A stretch of DNA of 64,000 nt, taken from assembly GCA_047621325.1 (NCBI GenBank), contig JBLHLT010000011.1, positions 1-64,000 of the forward strand. The letters are read 5' to 3'. The notes beneath the pieces are model-generated. The model worked only from the letters and a program-made list of their open reading frames with translations, was not told the DNA's origin and did no database searches. Below, in pieces: positions 7,670 through 16,932 of this stretch. The stretch comes from Bermanella sp047621325 (GTDB lineage: Bacteria; Pseudomonadota; Gammaproteobacteria; Pseudomonadales; Oceanobacteraceae). Both the position numbers and the translations under genes were made by a program. Every line of letters starts with the position of its first letter. Position 1 is the stretch's first letter.

Positions 7670-8395
7670 TCACCCCATATTTAGGCCACCGTTCACATTT
7701 AGCACTTGCCCTGTAATGTATGCCGCATCATTGGATACCAAGAAACTAACCGCTTTTGCGATCTCTTCTGGTTCACCGTAACGACCAACAGGGATATTCG
7801 CCATCATGGTATTTTTTTGATCTTCAGTGAGCTCGTTAGTCATATCGGTTGCAATAAAACCAGGGGCCACTGCATTGACAGTAATGCCACGACTACCAAT
7901 CTCATGGGCTAGTGAGCGCGTAAAACCTTCAATGCCGGCCTTCGATGCACAATAATTCGCTTGTCCAGGGTTACCCATAGCCCCAACAACCGAGCTAATA
8001 TTGACAATGCGACCCCAGCGCTGCTTCATCATTCCTTTAAGCAGGCCTTTAGTTAAGCGAAAAGCACCGCTTAAGTTGGTATCAATTACACTATCCCAGT
8101 CTTCATCTTTCATGCGTAACATGAGTGTATCTTTGGTCATCCCTGCATTATTAACCAACACAGATACCGCACCTAGCTCGCTGACATTTTTAACAAATTC
8201 TGCACAGCTGTCTTTGTCTGATAAATTTAAAACGAAAGCGGTGCCGTTTTCACCTAAATATTCTTTAATGGCAGCCACACCAGACTCACTGGTTGCACTG
8301 GCTACCACAAAATAGTTGGCTTCAATCATTGATTGAGCAATGGCTCGACCAATACCCCGACTTGCACCTGTTACCACGGCAATGGCTTGCTGCAT
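7670..8395 (-). CDS. fabG: 3-oxoacyl-ACP reductase
   Basis: NADPH-dependent reductase of fatty-acid elongation. The 241-residue short-chain dehydrogenase has the TGASRGIG dinucleotide motif (9-16), NNAG (82-85) and the Ser-Tyr-Lys triad at S135, Y148 and K152, three less than E. coli numbering. The C-terminal GGLNMG closes the active tetramer. It lies nine bases after fabD in the usual plsX-fabD-fabG-acpP-fabF order; there is no fabH between plsX and fabD here. Confidence 0.96.
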   Translation of the reverse strand: MQQAIAVVTGASRGIGRAIAQSMIEANYFVVASATSESGVAAIKEYLGENGTAFVLNLSDKDSCAEFVKNVSELGAVSVLVNNAGMTKDTLMLRMKDEDWDSVIDTNLSGAFRLTKGLLKGMMKQRWGRIVNISSVVGAMGNPGQANYCASKAGIEGFTRSLAHEIGSRGITVNAVAPGFIATDMTNELTEDQKNTMMANIPVGRYGEPEEIAKAVSFLVSNDAAYITGQVLNVNGGLNMG

Positions 8396-8404
8396 AATTT
8401 TCCC

Positions 8405-9319
8405 TTACAAAGCCTGTAGCGATTCAACTGAATTTATTGTTTGGTTATTGAGTTGCTTCGCAATTCGTTTATTAAGCCCAGTTAGAACTTTTCCTGGGCC
8501 TATTTCTAACAGGTTTTGCACCCCATTGTCAGCTAATAGCTCAACCGCTTGAGTCCAACGGACTGGGCTTGCGATTTGTTTAACTAAATTAGATCGAATC
8601 ACCTGCGCATCTTGCTCAAATGTATTGCTGGCATTTTGTAGCACAGGTAAAGATGCATTCTGAACATTAAAACCTGAAAGATATTCTGCAAAATTATCCG
8701 CTGCAGGCAGCATTAATGCACTATGAAACGGCCCACTTACTGGTAATAACATGGCACGCTTTGCACCGGCTTCTTTACAAGCCGCTACAGCTCGCTCAAC
8801 TGCTTCTTTATCACCTGAAATCACCACTTGGCCTGGGCTATTATAATTAGCCGCTTGTACTATTTTCCCCTGCTCACAAGCCTTGCAAATGTCTTCAACC
8901 GCTGAATCATCCATATTTAAGATGGCTGCCATGGCGCCTACACCATTTGGTACAGACTCACGCATTAATTCGCCACGACGACGCACTAGCAATAACGCAT
9001 CTTCAAATGCAAGAGCACCTGCACAGACCAATGCAGAAAATTCACCCAAGCTATGGCCTGCCATAACATCCGCTTTAACCTTGCCGGCTAGCGCTCGCCA
9101 TAATGCCACCTCAACCGCAACCAAAGCAGGCTGTGTGTTATTGGTACTATTAAGCTCATCTACTGGACCGTTTAGAATTAATTCACTTAGCTTAAAACCT
9201 AAAACGTCATCGGCCTGCTGAATGGTTTCTTTTGCGACTGAATATTGTTCAATGACGTCAGACAGCATTCCTACAGATTGAGAACCTTGACCTGGGAAAA
9301 CAACGGCATTTTTGTACAT
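8405..9319 (-). CDS. fabD: Malonyl-CoA:ACP transacylase
   Basis: Moves malonyl groups from CoA to ACP. The 304-residue protein has FPGQGSQ at the N-terminus (8-14), the nucleophile S90 in GHSLGE, and the partner His in GPFHSALM. Length and motifs are standard. It sits between plsX and fabG. Confidence 0.96.
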   Translation of the reverse strand: MYKNAVVFPGQGSQSVGMLSDVIEQYSVAKETIQQADDVLGFKLSELILNGPVDELNSTNNTQPALVAVEVALWRALAGKVKADVMAGHSLGEFSALVCAGALAFEDALLLVRRRGELMRESVPNGVGAMAAILNMDDSAVEDICKACEQGKIVQAANYNSPGQVVISGDKEAVERAVAACKEAGAKRAMLLPVSGPFHSALMLPAADNFAEYLSGFNVQNASLPVLQNASNTFEQDAQVIRSNLVKQIASPVRWTQAVELLADNGVQNLLEIGPGKVLTGLNKRIAKQLNNQTINSVESLQAL

Positions 9320-9382
9320 AGATAAATCCTGAAAGGCTTATTTTTTTAATAGACAAGAATATTTAATAAATGTGTAACAGTG

Positions 9383-10381
9383 TTATAGCATTTCACTATC
9401 TAGCATTTCAGCTATTTGTTGTAACAATTTGTTTTTTGCTAACAGGTAGGCGCCATCAATGGCGTTTGAAAAAGCAGTTTGCTGTGACTTTCCATGACTC
9501 TTTACCACAATACCTTGCACACCTAGTAATACACCGCCACTTTTTAAGTCGGGCTCGAATGCTAAGCGCAAGCTATTTAACATTGGCAATGCCACAAGGC
9601 CCACCAATCGTGTAAGCAGATTTTTTTGAAACGCATTTCGAATAATTTGCACAACAAAGCTAAGCAAACCCTCACTGGTTTTTAAGGCAATATTACCAGC
9701 AAAACCATTGGTGACAATGACATCCGCAATACCCTTATACAGGTCATCACCTTCAACATAACCGACATAATTAATGCACTGAGATTCTTTTAACATGGCA
9801 TTGGCCAAGCGAATATCTTCGTTACCCTTAATTTCTTCACTGCCAATATTCAGTAGCGCCACCTTTGGCGACTTGATTTCCGCTAATGACGAGGCATACG
9901 CACTGCCCATTAACGCGAACTGGTGTAAATTTTCTGAATCACACTCAACATTTGCACCTAAGTCCAACATATAACTGGAACCAGAAATATGAGGTAAACG
10001 CGCTATTAAGGCAGGTCGATCAATACCCAACATGGTTTTAAGGACATAACGGGATATGGCAACTAAGGCGCCGGTATTGCCTGCACTGACTAATGCATCG
10101 GCTTCATTATTATTGACCGCATCCACCGCTAAACGCATTGAAGACTGTTTTTTTCGCAATGCCGCAGACGAGCGCTCACCACAACTTACAACTTCTTCAG
10201 TATGAATGACTTTTAATCGAGAACTGGCGGTAGATTGGTGTAAAAAAGGGTCAAGTTTGGCACGATTGCCAAATAACAGAATAGTTAGATCGGGATTTTT
10301 TTCTAAGGAGGATAACGCAGCTGGAACAGTCACGCGGGGACCGTGATCCCCGCCCATTGCGTCAATGGCAATGGTGACCAT
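9383..10381 (-). CDS. plsX: Phosphate acyltransferase PlsX
   Basis: Makes acyl-phosphate from acyl-ACP for phospholipid synthesis. The 332-residue sequence begins IAIDAMGGDHGP, the family signature, and continues with SAGNTGALVA and DGFxGNIALK-type motifs (NGFAGNIALKTSEG). It lies two bases after rpmF, the conserved yceD-rpmF-plsX order that couples lipid and ribosome supply. Confidence 0.96.
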   Translation of the reverse strand: MVTIAIDAMGGDHGPRVTVPAALSSLEKNPDLTILLFGNRAKLDPFLHQSTASSRLKVIHTEEVVSCGERSSAALRKKQSSMRLAVDAVNNNEADALVSAGNTGALVAISRYVLKTMLGIDRPALIARLPHISGSSYMLDLGANVECDSENLHQFALMGSAYASSLAEIKSPKVALLNIGSEEIKGNEDIRLANAMLKESQCINYVGYVEGDDLYKGIADVIVTNGFAGNIALKTSEGLLSFVVQIIRNAFQKNLLTRLVGLVALPMLNSLRLAFEPDLKSGGVLLGVQGIVVKSHGKSQQTAFSNAIDGAYLLAKNKLLQQIAEMLDSEML

Positions 10382-10383
10382 AA

Positions 10384-10563
10384 TTAGCTGTCTTGTACTT
10401 CAACAACTTTACGACCACGGTAGAAACCATCAGCAGTCACGTGGTGACGGATGTGAGTCTCACCAGAAGTTGGATCGATAGACAATGCACGAGTAGTTAG
10501 TGCATCGTGAGAACGGCGCATACCGCGACGTGAACGAGATTTTTTGCTCTTTTGAACAGCCAT
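10384..10563 (-). CDS. rpmF: 50S ribosomal protein L32
   Basis: A 59-codon ORF starts at ATG 10563 (MAVQKSKKSRSRRGMRR, then SHDALT) and ends at TAA 10384. The N-terminal basic block, the HIRHHVTADGFYRGRKV C-terminal region and the size are those of L32. The GGAG-like AGGAGAGCCTA upstream is a good ribosome-binding site. It has no zinc-binding cysteines, as in most gammaproteobacterial L32. The gene is easily missed because of its size. Confidence 0.96.
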   Translation of the reverse strand: MAVQKSKKSRSRRGMRRSHDALTTRALSIDPTSGETHIRHHVTADGFYRGRKVVEVQDS

Positions 10564-10575
10564 TAGGCTCTCCTA

Positions 10576-11097
10576 CTATTTCTTTAATTGCTCAAGTACG
10601 CTGAACGGATTATTCGGCGCTTCTGTTTCAACCGGCACTGGCTTCATTTCTTCAGCTTTAGCGACCAATTCATTATCATCACACTCGGCATGATAAGCAT
10701 ACATCGGAAGGCTGAGGATTAACTCATCTTCAATCACGGGAAGCAAAACTAAGTCATCTCTCTCGGCAATAACAGGTTCGTATTGCTTTGGTAAATGCTT
10801 TGCCTGCTCATCGCTAAATGCGATACCGAGTTCAAAGTTTGTGGATAACTCCACATCAACCGGGTTCATACAGCGCTGACATGTCATGCGTACTTGTGCT
10901 TGACACTGGCCACGTAACAAGGGAGTACCTTGTTGGTCATGACCAAATTGGATTTCAACTTGAGATTCACCGCTGTCGTCCTGTAGAAAGTTTTGCAACC
11001 GCTCTAGCTTGGAGACTTGAATGGAACCGCTGAATTCAGCTTCTTGTTCCACACTTTTTATCGGATCAACCCGTACTGGAAATAAACCTTGGTTCAT
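10576..11097 (-). CDS. yceD: YceD/DUF177 family protein (23S rRNA accumulation)
   Basis: DUF177 protein, encoded before rpmF in most bacteria; in E. coli it is needed for normal 23S rRNA levels. I chose ATG 11097 because it gives 173 residues, the E. coli length, and puts the DP pair at residues 11-12 as in E. coli. In-frame ATG 11118 and TTG 11157 are alternatives; none has a strong ribosome site. A TTGACA (11131-11136) with TACCAT 17 bases on could be a promoter giving a very short leader. The CQRCMNPV motif is the family's conserved Cys pair. Confidence 0.85.
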   Translation of the reverse strand: MNQGLFPVRVDPIKSVEQEAEFSGSIQVSKLERLQNFLQDDSGESQVEIQFGHDQQGTPLLRGQCQAQVRMTCQRCMNPVDVELSTNFELGIAFSDEQAKHLPKQYEPVIAERDDLVLLPVIEDELILSLPMYAYHAECDDNELVAKAEEMKPVPVETEAPNNPFSVLEQLKK

Positions 11098-11177
11098 AGT
11101 GCGCGCAATGGTACTCATGGGGTTAAGTGATGTCAAAACTATTTGACGTTTTTTCAAGTAAAATCAGGCTTTAACGC

Positions 11178-12149
11178 CTATTTTAAGCTAATTGGAGAGT
11201 CTGACACGCCAAATGCTGTTGCTAGACTCTTACCCATGGATGCGCCAAGACGACCCACCAAGGCTTCAAACGGTGTTGGCTGAGGCGTGAAATCAACGAT
11301 TTTCTCTGCTCCCACCAACTCACGCGCCACATAACTTGAACTGCCCAAACCATCTATCAACCCCAGTGATAGCGCTTGTTCGCCCGTCCAAACCAAGCCA
11401 CTGAACAGCTTAGCATCATCTGCCAACCTGTCACCTCGACCCTTTCTTACTTGCTCAATAAACTGTTTATGAGTCGTGGCCAATACCCCTTCCCAAAAAG
11501 ACTTTTCTTCTTTATTTAAAGGCGTAAACGGATCAAGGAACCCTTTGTGCTCTCCGGCTGTAAACTGGCGACGCTCAACACCTAACTTCTCCATCGCACC
11601 AACAAACCCAAAGCCAGAACCAACCACACCAATCGAGCCAACCAAGCTGGCTTTGTCTGCATATATTTCGTTCGCCGCTGCAGCTATATAATAAGCACCC
11701 GAAGCACCCAGATCAGAAATAACCGCATAAACAGGTATTTCTGGATGCAAACCGCGTAAGCGCATAATCTCGTCATATACATAACCAGATTGGACAGGCG
11801 ACCCACCCGGACTATTAATTCTCAAAATGACTGCCTTAACACCTTCAGCATCAAATGCATTACGAAGACCCGTGACGATTAAATCAGCCGATGCCTCCTC
11901 ACCAGCAGCAATCACACCTTTCACCTCAACCATAGCTGTAAACTGACCATCTACCCCTAGGTTTTTAGTATCTATACTGCTTGGCGCAAAAATAGCCAGC
12001 ACAACAAATAAATAAGCAAACGTCATGAGTTTAAAAAAGATACCCCAGCGTCGAGCACGGCGCTGTTCGGTATTGATGCTACCCACAACTTTTTCTATGA
12101 GTTTCCACTCTTTATCTGACTCTGGGCGATCAACTGGATCTTGATGCAT
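11178..12149 (-). CDS. sppA: Signal peptide peptidase SppA (short type)
   Basis: Membrane-bound serine protease that degrades cleaved signal peptides. The 323-residue, single-domain protein has one membrane segment (about 38-56) and a Ser-Lys dyad at S150 (DLGASGAYY) and K202 (GEHKGFLDPF); the 52-residue spacing equals that of the Bacillus enzyme. RINSPGGSP is the oxyanion/binding strand. In Pseudomonas maf usually lies between sppA and yceD; here it is absent. Confidence 0.93.
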   Translation of the reverse strand: MHQDPVDRPESDKEWKLIEKVVGSINTEQRRARRWGIFFKLMTFAYLFVVLAIFAPSSIDTKNLGVDGQFTAMVEVKGVIAAGEEASADLIVTGLRNAFDAEGVKAVILRINSPGGSPVQSGYVYDEIMRLRGLHPEIPVYAVISDLGASGAYYIAAAANEIYADKASLVGSIGVVGSGFGFVGAMEKLGVERRQFTAGEHKGFLDPFTPLNKEEKSFWEGVLATTHKQFIEQVRKGRGDRLADDAKLFSGLVWTGEQALSLGLIDGLGSSSYVARELVGAEKIVDFTPQPTPFEALVGRLGASMGKSLATAFGVSDSPISLK

Positions 12150-12173
12150 TATCTATCCCTACTTTCACTAATC

Positions 12174-12845
12174 TTAAACGGTAAGCTCTGACTGACAAGA
12201 CAACCAATGAGCGAATTGTTTCAAATCATCCACCATTAACATAGGCGAACTGAGTTTTAATTTTTCAACACTATGAGCACCATGAGTAATGGCAACTGAA
12301 TCCATTCCCGCATTATGTGCCATATCCAAATCAAATTGAGTGTCACCAATCATTAACATTTTTTCATTATCGACATTCAAAGACTGCGACAACTCATGAA
12401 GCATTAACGGATGCGGTTTTGAGCGCGTCTCATCAGCACAGCGAGTATCATCAAAATGCTCAGCAAGATCAAATTGTGATAAAACACGATCCAAACCCGT
12501 ACGACTTTTGCCCGTTGCAACCGCCACCTTTAAACCCAGCGATTCAATTAATACAAGCAATTCTAGCGCATAATCAAACAACACCACATCTGATCGCTGC
12601 TCATCGTGATAATGAATACCATATTGTTTGGCTACACCTTTAACAACGGTACGATCAGCTTCAAGTTGCGGCCACAAACTGACAATAGCCTCGGGTAAAC
12701 CCAAACCGATAATCTGCTTCACATCATATTCACTACGATACGGCAGATCAAAATCTTTTGCCGCACACTGCATAGATTCAACAATACGACTTGCTGAATC
12801 AGCTAAAGTGCCATCCCAATCAAAAATTATTGCTTGATACTTCAT
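12174..12845 (-). CDS. HAD-superfamily hydrolase, subfamily IA (Gph-like phosphatase)
   Basis: The 223-residue protein has all four HAD motifs: DWDGT with nucleophile D9 and acid D11, a Thr in VATGKSR, a Lys in SKPHP, and the acidic pair GDTQFDLDMA. A helical cap lies between motifs I and II, as in phosphoglycolate phosphatase and related enzymes. It lies between rluC and sppA, as in Pseudomonas. The substrate is not evident from sequence. Confidence 0.88.
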   Translation of the reverse strand: MKYQAIIFDWDGTLADSASRIVESMQCAAKDFDLPYRSEYDVKQIIGLGLPEAIVSLWPQLEADRTVVKGVAKQYGIHYHDEQRSDVVLFDYALELLVLIESLGLKVAVATGKSRTGLDRVLSQFDLAEHFDDTRCADETRSKPHPLMLHELSQSLNVDNEKMLMIGDTQFDLDMAHNAGMDSVAITHGAHSVEKLKLSSPMLMVDDLKQFAHWLSCQSELTV

Positions 12846-12858
12846 GAGCTTCCGTTAA

Positions 12859-13815
12859 TTAATTTATAGGTGTCAATGTCTGTAAAAATGACTCATAAAC
12901 CGAATCTAACGGTGCTTCAATCGTTAGCTTTTCATTTGTTTGAGGATGAATAAAGCGCAACGATTTAGCGTGTAAAAAGAGTCGCTTCGCCCCTGCTATC
13001 TTAGCTTGTTTGAGCTCTTCATCAGTCGCGTATTTTTCATCACCTACAATAGAATGGCCTGTAAACTGACAATGAACCCTAATCTGATGAGTACGTCCCG
13101 TTACGGGTTCAGCATTCATCAAGGTATAACCCTCAAAACGCCGCTCTAAAGAATAACGAGTATGGCAAGGCTTTCCTTCCTGCGAGACACGCACAACGCG
13201 TTCACCCGATTGAAGTTCATTTTTTAACAACGGTGCAGTAACCTCGGCCATATGCTTAGGCCAACCACCATATACCAATGCCCAATAACGCTTCTGTATT
13301 CCTGACTTTTTCTGCAACATGGCATGCAACGCAACCAATGTTGAGCGTTTTTTAGCCACCAATATGACACCTGAAGTGTCGCGATCCAAACGATGAACCA
13401 ACTCCAATCTTTTGCAATCAGGACGAATCACACGCAAAGCCTCAATCAACCCAAGACTAATACCACTACCCCCATGAACAGCCATACCTCTTGGCTTATT
13501 CACTGCGATCAAGTGATCATCTTCAAATAAAATCGCCGATTCTATATCGTGCGCCATTTTATCAGAAACATTTTCGATTTTTGACTCTTCTTTGACACGA
13601 ACAGGCGGAATACGAACTAAATCTCCTGTCTTTAACTTATATTCAGGCTTAGTACGGCCTTTATTTACACGCACCTCACCCTTACGGATGATTCTGTACA
13701 CCATTGATTTAGGCACACCCTTCATACGCGACATTAAAAAGTTATCTAGACGCTGCCCCGCATAATCTAGGCTAACTTCTTCAAAAATGACCCCGCGTTT
13801 AGAACTTTCAGACAT
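12859..13815 (-). CDS. rluC: 23S rRNA pseudouridine(955/2504/2580) synthase
   Basis: Converts three uridines of 23S rRNA to pseudouridine. The 318-residue protein has an N-terminal S4 RNA-binding domain (about 18-75) and a RluA-type catalytic domain with the catalytic D144 in HRLDRDTSG, the same number as in E. coli RluC. It is divergent from rne with a 411-base gap, the arrangement seen in E. coli and Pseudomonas. Confidence 0.93.
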   Translation of the reverse strand: MSESSKRGVIFEEVSLDYAGQRLDNFLMSRMKGVPKSMVYRIIRKGEVRVNKGRTKPEYKLKTGDLVRIPPVRVKEESKIENVSDKMAHDIESAILFEDDHLIAVNKPRGMAVHGGSGISLGLIEALRVIRPDCKRLELVHRLDRDTSGVILVAKKRSTLVALHAMLQKKSGIQKRYWALVYGGWPKHMAEVTAPLLKNELQSGERVVRVSQEGKPCHTRYSLERRFEGYTLMNAEPVTGRTHQIRVHCQFTGHSIVGDEKYATDEELKQAKIAGAKRLFLHAKSLRFIHPQTNEKLTIEAPLDSVYESFLQTLTPIN

Positions 13816-13843
13816 ATAAAACTCGTAGTTAAGAAAAACCGGT

Positions 13844-13871
13844 TTGACGCATTGCTAATCTTTGCTATATT
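13844..13871 (+). promoter_or_regulatory. Probable sigma-70 promoter of rne
   Basis: TTGACG (13844-13849) and TATATT (13866-13871) are 16 bases apart. Transcription would begin near 13878, giving a leader of about 350 bases, close to the long rne leader of E. coli. Confidence 0.65.
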
Positions 13872-13877
13872 CAGCCA

Positions 13878-14226
13878 TTCCGGTTGTACCCAGGGCTAAA
13901 GCGCCCCAAACAACATTGGGCCCGGATGATAACGTAAGTTTGGGAAAGTTAGATATAAACTTCCCGGAATTTTGGCATTTAGCGGTAAATTGACCGCTAA
14001 ATAAGAAAAACGATACGTTCTGATTGAGCAAGGGGTCTTGCTAAGTCAGCTTATGTTTCGTGTCGGTGTTAGCAAATTCACAGTAAAACTAGCTAAACAC
14101 CCCTGCGTGGACGCAGTCAATCCTAGAGTCGGTATAGAAGTCTACGCAAAGCACGCATAAATATTTTGATTAGCTCAACCCTTGTGATTCATATCAGAAC
14201 CACACAAATATGAGCTCTATAAGTTA
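13878..14226 (+). promoter_or_regulatory. Structured 5' leader of rne mRNA, likely autoregulatory
   Basis: This gene-free stretch contains two clear hairpins: GGGAAAGTT with AACTTCCC (about 13942-13965, one bulge) and TTAGCGGT with ACCGCTAA (about 13979-14000), followed by an A-rich single-stranded segment. In enterobacteria the rne leader is bound and cut by RNase E so that the enzyme limits its own synthesis. A similar role is inferred from position, length and hairpins. The rest of the leader has no ORF with a ribosome site. Confidence 0.5.
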
Positions 14227-16806
14227 ATGAAAAGAATGCTAATTAACGCAACTCAATCAGAAGAGTTGCGTGTTGCGCTAGTTGATGGCCAACGCCTATA
14301 TGATTTAGATATCGAACCTACAACCCGCGAACAAAAGAAAGCCAATATCTATAAGGGCAAGATAACCCGCATAGAACCTAGCCTTGAAGCCGCTTTTGTC
14401 GACTTTGGTGCTGAGCGTCATGGTTTCCTGCCGCTTAAAGAAATCTCTCGCGAGTACTTTAAAACCTCTAGCTCTGGCCGCCCGAACATCAAAGATGTCA
14501 TCGAAGAAGGCCAAGAAGTCATTGTTCAAGTAGACAAAGAAGAGCGTGGCAACAAAGGCGCAGCATTAACCACTATGATCAGCCTAGCTGGTCGTTATTT
14601 AGTGGTTATGCCCAACAATGCTCGCGCAGGTGGTATTTCTCGTCGCATTGAAGGCGACGAACGTAACCAAATTCGTGATGCGATGCGTGACGTAACTGTC
14701 CCTAATAATATGGGTGTAATAGTGCGCACTGCTGGCATCGGCCGTGCTGCTGAAGACCTTCAATGGGACCTAGATTACCTATGCTTACTTTGGGACTCTA
14801 TTAAAGGCGCATCTGAAACACGTAAAGCCCCTTGTCTACTCCTACAAGAAAGTAATGTGGTTATTCGCGCAATCCGCGATTATCTTCGCCAAGATATTGG
14901 TGAAGTACTAATTGATGACAAAACAGTTTATGAAGAAGCCCTAAGCTTTGTTCAACATGTTATGCCTCAATACGAAAGTAAAATTAAACTTTACGAAGAC
15001 AACACACCTTTATTTAGCCGTTATCAAATCGAAGCGCAAATTGAAACTGCGTTCCAACGCGAAGTAAAACTTCCTTCAGGTGGCTCTATCGTTATCGATA
15101 CCACTGAAGCACTTATTTCTATCGATATTAACTCTTCGCGCGCCACTAAAGGCTCGGATATCGAAGACACTGCGGTTAGCACTAACCTTGAAGCAGCCGA
15201 CGAAATTGCACGTCAATTACGCTTACGTGATATTGGCGGCCTAATCGTTATCGATTTCATCGACATGATGTCTAATAAAAACCAGCGCGATGTTGAAAAC
15301 CGTGTTAAAGATGCCTTGGAAATTGACCGCGCACGCGTTCAAGTTGGCCGCATCTCTCGCTTCGGTTTATTAGAAATGTCTCGTCAACGCCTACGCCCAT
15401 CACTTGGCGAAACAAGCGGCCACGTATGCCCTCGCTGCGTTGGTACAGGTTTTGTTCGCGACATGCGTTCTTTAAGCTTATCACTACTTCGTTTAATTGA
15501 AGAAGAAGCAAGCAAAGACAATACCGCCCAAGTTCGCGCACAAGTACCATTAGAAGTTGCTAGTTTCTTAACGAATGAAAAACGTGAAGAAATTATGATT
15601 ATCGAAAAGCGTCACGAAGCTCAGATATGGATCATTCCTAACCCTAACTTCCATACACCTCATTTCGAAGTATCTCGTGTTCGTTCTGGCGATAACCAAG
15701 TTGACCAAGTAAGCTTTGAAATCAACTACGAACAAGAGTTAGCGATTGAACAAAGCACGCTCGTTAAAAAGGAAGCGGCTGCGGTTCAAGCTGTATCGTC
15801 TGCCCGTGCTCCAGCACCAACGCCTAAAGAAGTGAAACCGGTGAAAGAGCCAGGCTTGTTCAGCAAGCTTGCAAGCGCTGTTTCTAGCTTATTTGAAAGC
15901 GAAGAAAAACCTGCCCAAAAGACGAATAAAACCACAAACAACAAAAATGCAAACAACCGTAATCGCAATAGCAACCCGCGTAACGGTAACAGCAATAACC
16001 GTCCGAACAATAATCGCAATCGTCGCAACGAGCCTAAGAAAGACGCTCGCCCAAACGAAAAACGCAACGAAAAACGCAACGATCGTAACGAGACTCGCTC
16101 AGAACAACCTCGTCGTGAGCGTAACGAGACTCGTAATAGCGAACGTACGACTGAGCGCAGTAGCGAACGCACAAACGAACGCAATAATGAACGCGATGAA
16201 AACCGCAACCAAAATACCGCTCGCCGTCGCAATCGTAACCAGCAGCCAAACAAGCTTGATGAGAACGTTGCGCGCAAAATTGAAGATGTGAATACCAAGC
16301 AACCAAACGCGCAGGAAAAAGAAGCGCCAAAAGTTGAAACCATGCCGGTAAATACAGCTCCAGTGACAGAAAATAAAAGTGTTGGCACCAAGGTAACTAC
16401 TGACGTTATTAAAACTGAAAAACCAGCAGTAGTTGAGCAAAAGCCAGTACAGGCTGAAACAGCAAAGACACCGTCTGAAAAAATACCAACTGATAAAGTT
16501 AGTGAAAAGTCAGCTCAAAGCTCTGCGCCTAAAGCTGAAAAGATTAGCCCGGCAGAGCCTCAAGAAACAAAAGTTGTTGAAACTAAGGTTATCGAGACCA
16601 AAGTTATTGAGACAAAACCAGCTGAGCCAAAAAAGTCTGCTGAAACCGTGAAAGCCGAAGCACCCGCTAAGACTGAAACAGTACCTACTGAGTCTAAGGC
16701 CGCTAACGAAGTGACATCAAACAGCGCACCAAAACGTGCATATAACGACCCTAGGGAAGTTAAACGCCGCGAACGTGAAGCCGCTGCTCAAGAATCTAAT
16801 TCATAA
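14227..16806 (+). CDS. rne: Ribonuclease E
   Basis: Endoribonuclease for mRNA decay and for rRNA and tRNA processing; scaffold of the degradosome at the inner membrane. The 859-residue protein starts MKRMLINATQSEELR, has an S1 domain (about 36-125), the catalytic Asp segments SIDINSSRATKG and IVIDFIDM, and the zinc-link CPRCVGTG near 404. From about residue 530 the C-terminal half is disordered, first Asn/Arg/Glu rich and then Lys/Glu/Pro rich, with an end NDPREVKRRERE. It is shorter than the 1061 residues of E. coli. Partner-binding motifs cannot be assigned by eye. Confidence 0.96.
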   Translation: MKRMLINATQSEELRVALVDGQRLYDLDIEPTTREQKKANIYKGKITRIEPSLEAAFVDFGAERHGFLPLKEISREYFKTSSSGRPNIKDVIEEGQEVIVQVDKEERGNKGAALTTMISLAGRYLVVMPNNARAGGISRRIEGDERNQIRDAMRDVTVPNNMGVIVRTAGIGRAAEDLQWDLDYLCLLWDSIKGASETRKAPCLLLQESNVVIRAIRDYLRQDIGEVLIDDKTVYEEALSFVQHVMPQYESKIKLYEDNTPLFSRYQIEAQIETAFQREVKLPSGGSIVIDTTEALISIDINSSRATKGSDIEDTAVSTNLEAADEIARQLRLRDIGGLIVIDFIDMMSNKNQRDVENRVKDALEIDRARVQVGRISRFGLLEMSRQRLRPSLGETSGHVCPRCVGTGFVRDMRSLSLSLLRLIEEEASKDNTAQVRAQVPLEVASFLTNEKREEIMIIEKRHEAQIWIIPNPNFHTPHFEVSRVRSGDNQVDQVSFEINYEQELAIEQSTLVKKEAAAVQAVSSARAPAPTPKEVKPVKEPGLFSKLASAVSSLFESEEKPAQKTNKTTNNKNANNRNRNSNPRNGNSNNRPNNNRNRRNEPKKDARPNEKRNEKRNDRNETRSEQPRRERNETRNSERTTERSSERTNERNNERDENRNQNTARRRNRNQQPNKLDENVARKIEDVNTKQPNAQEKEAPKVETMPVNTAPVTENKSVGTKVTTDVIKTEKPAVVEQKPVQAETAKTPSEKIPTDKVSEKSAQSSAPKAEKISPAEPQETKVVETKVIETKVIETKPAEPKKSAETVKAEAPAKTETVPTESKAANEVTSNSAPKRAYNDPREVKRREREAAAQESNS

Positions 16807-16822
16807 TTATATTCTTTGACAT

Positions 16823-16853
16823 AAAAAAGGGACTCTATTGAGTCCCTTTTTTA
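16823..16853 (+). terminator. Terminator of rne
   Basis: GGGACTC and GAGTCCC pair around TATT and are followed by six T. The A-run on the other side means it can also act on the minus strand. Confidence 0.88.
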
Positions 16854-16932
16854 TTGCTTTGACAATCAAACGCATATTTATTAGTTTCAACCATGAGGGT
16901 GCGCAGTTCGTCTGGACAAATCCCGAGCTACA

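Noticed and set aside
9414..9428. Ter-like core (TTGTTGTAACAA) as a Tus-binding site
   Set aside because: It lies within plsX codons for Leu-Leu-Gln-Gln and matches the E. coli Ter consensus only in the centre; chance cannot be excluded.
15786..16391. Long antisense frames over the 3' half of rne, including a 201-residue hydrophobic Leu/Arg-rich one
   Set aside because: They are the mirror of the low-complexity Lys/Arg/Glu codons of the RNase E tail and have no ribosome sites.
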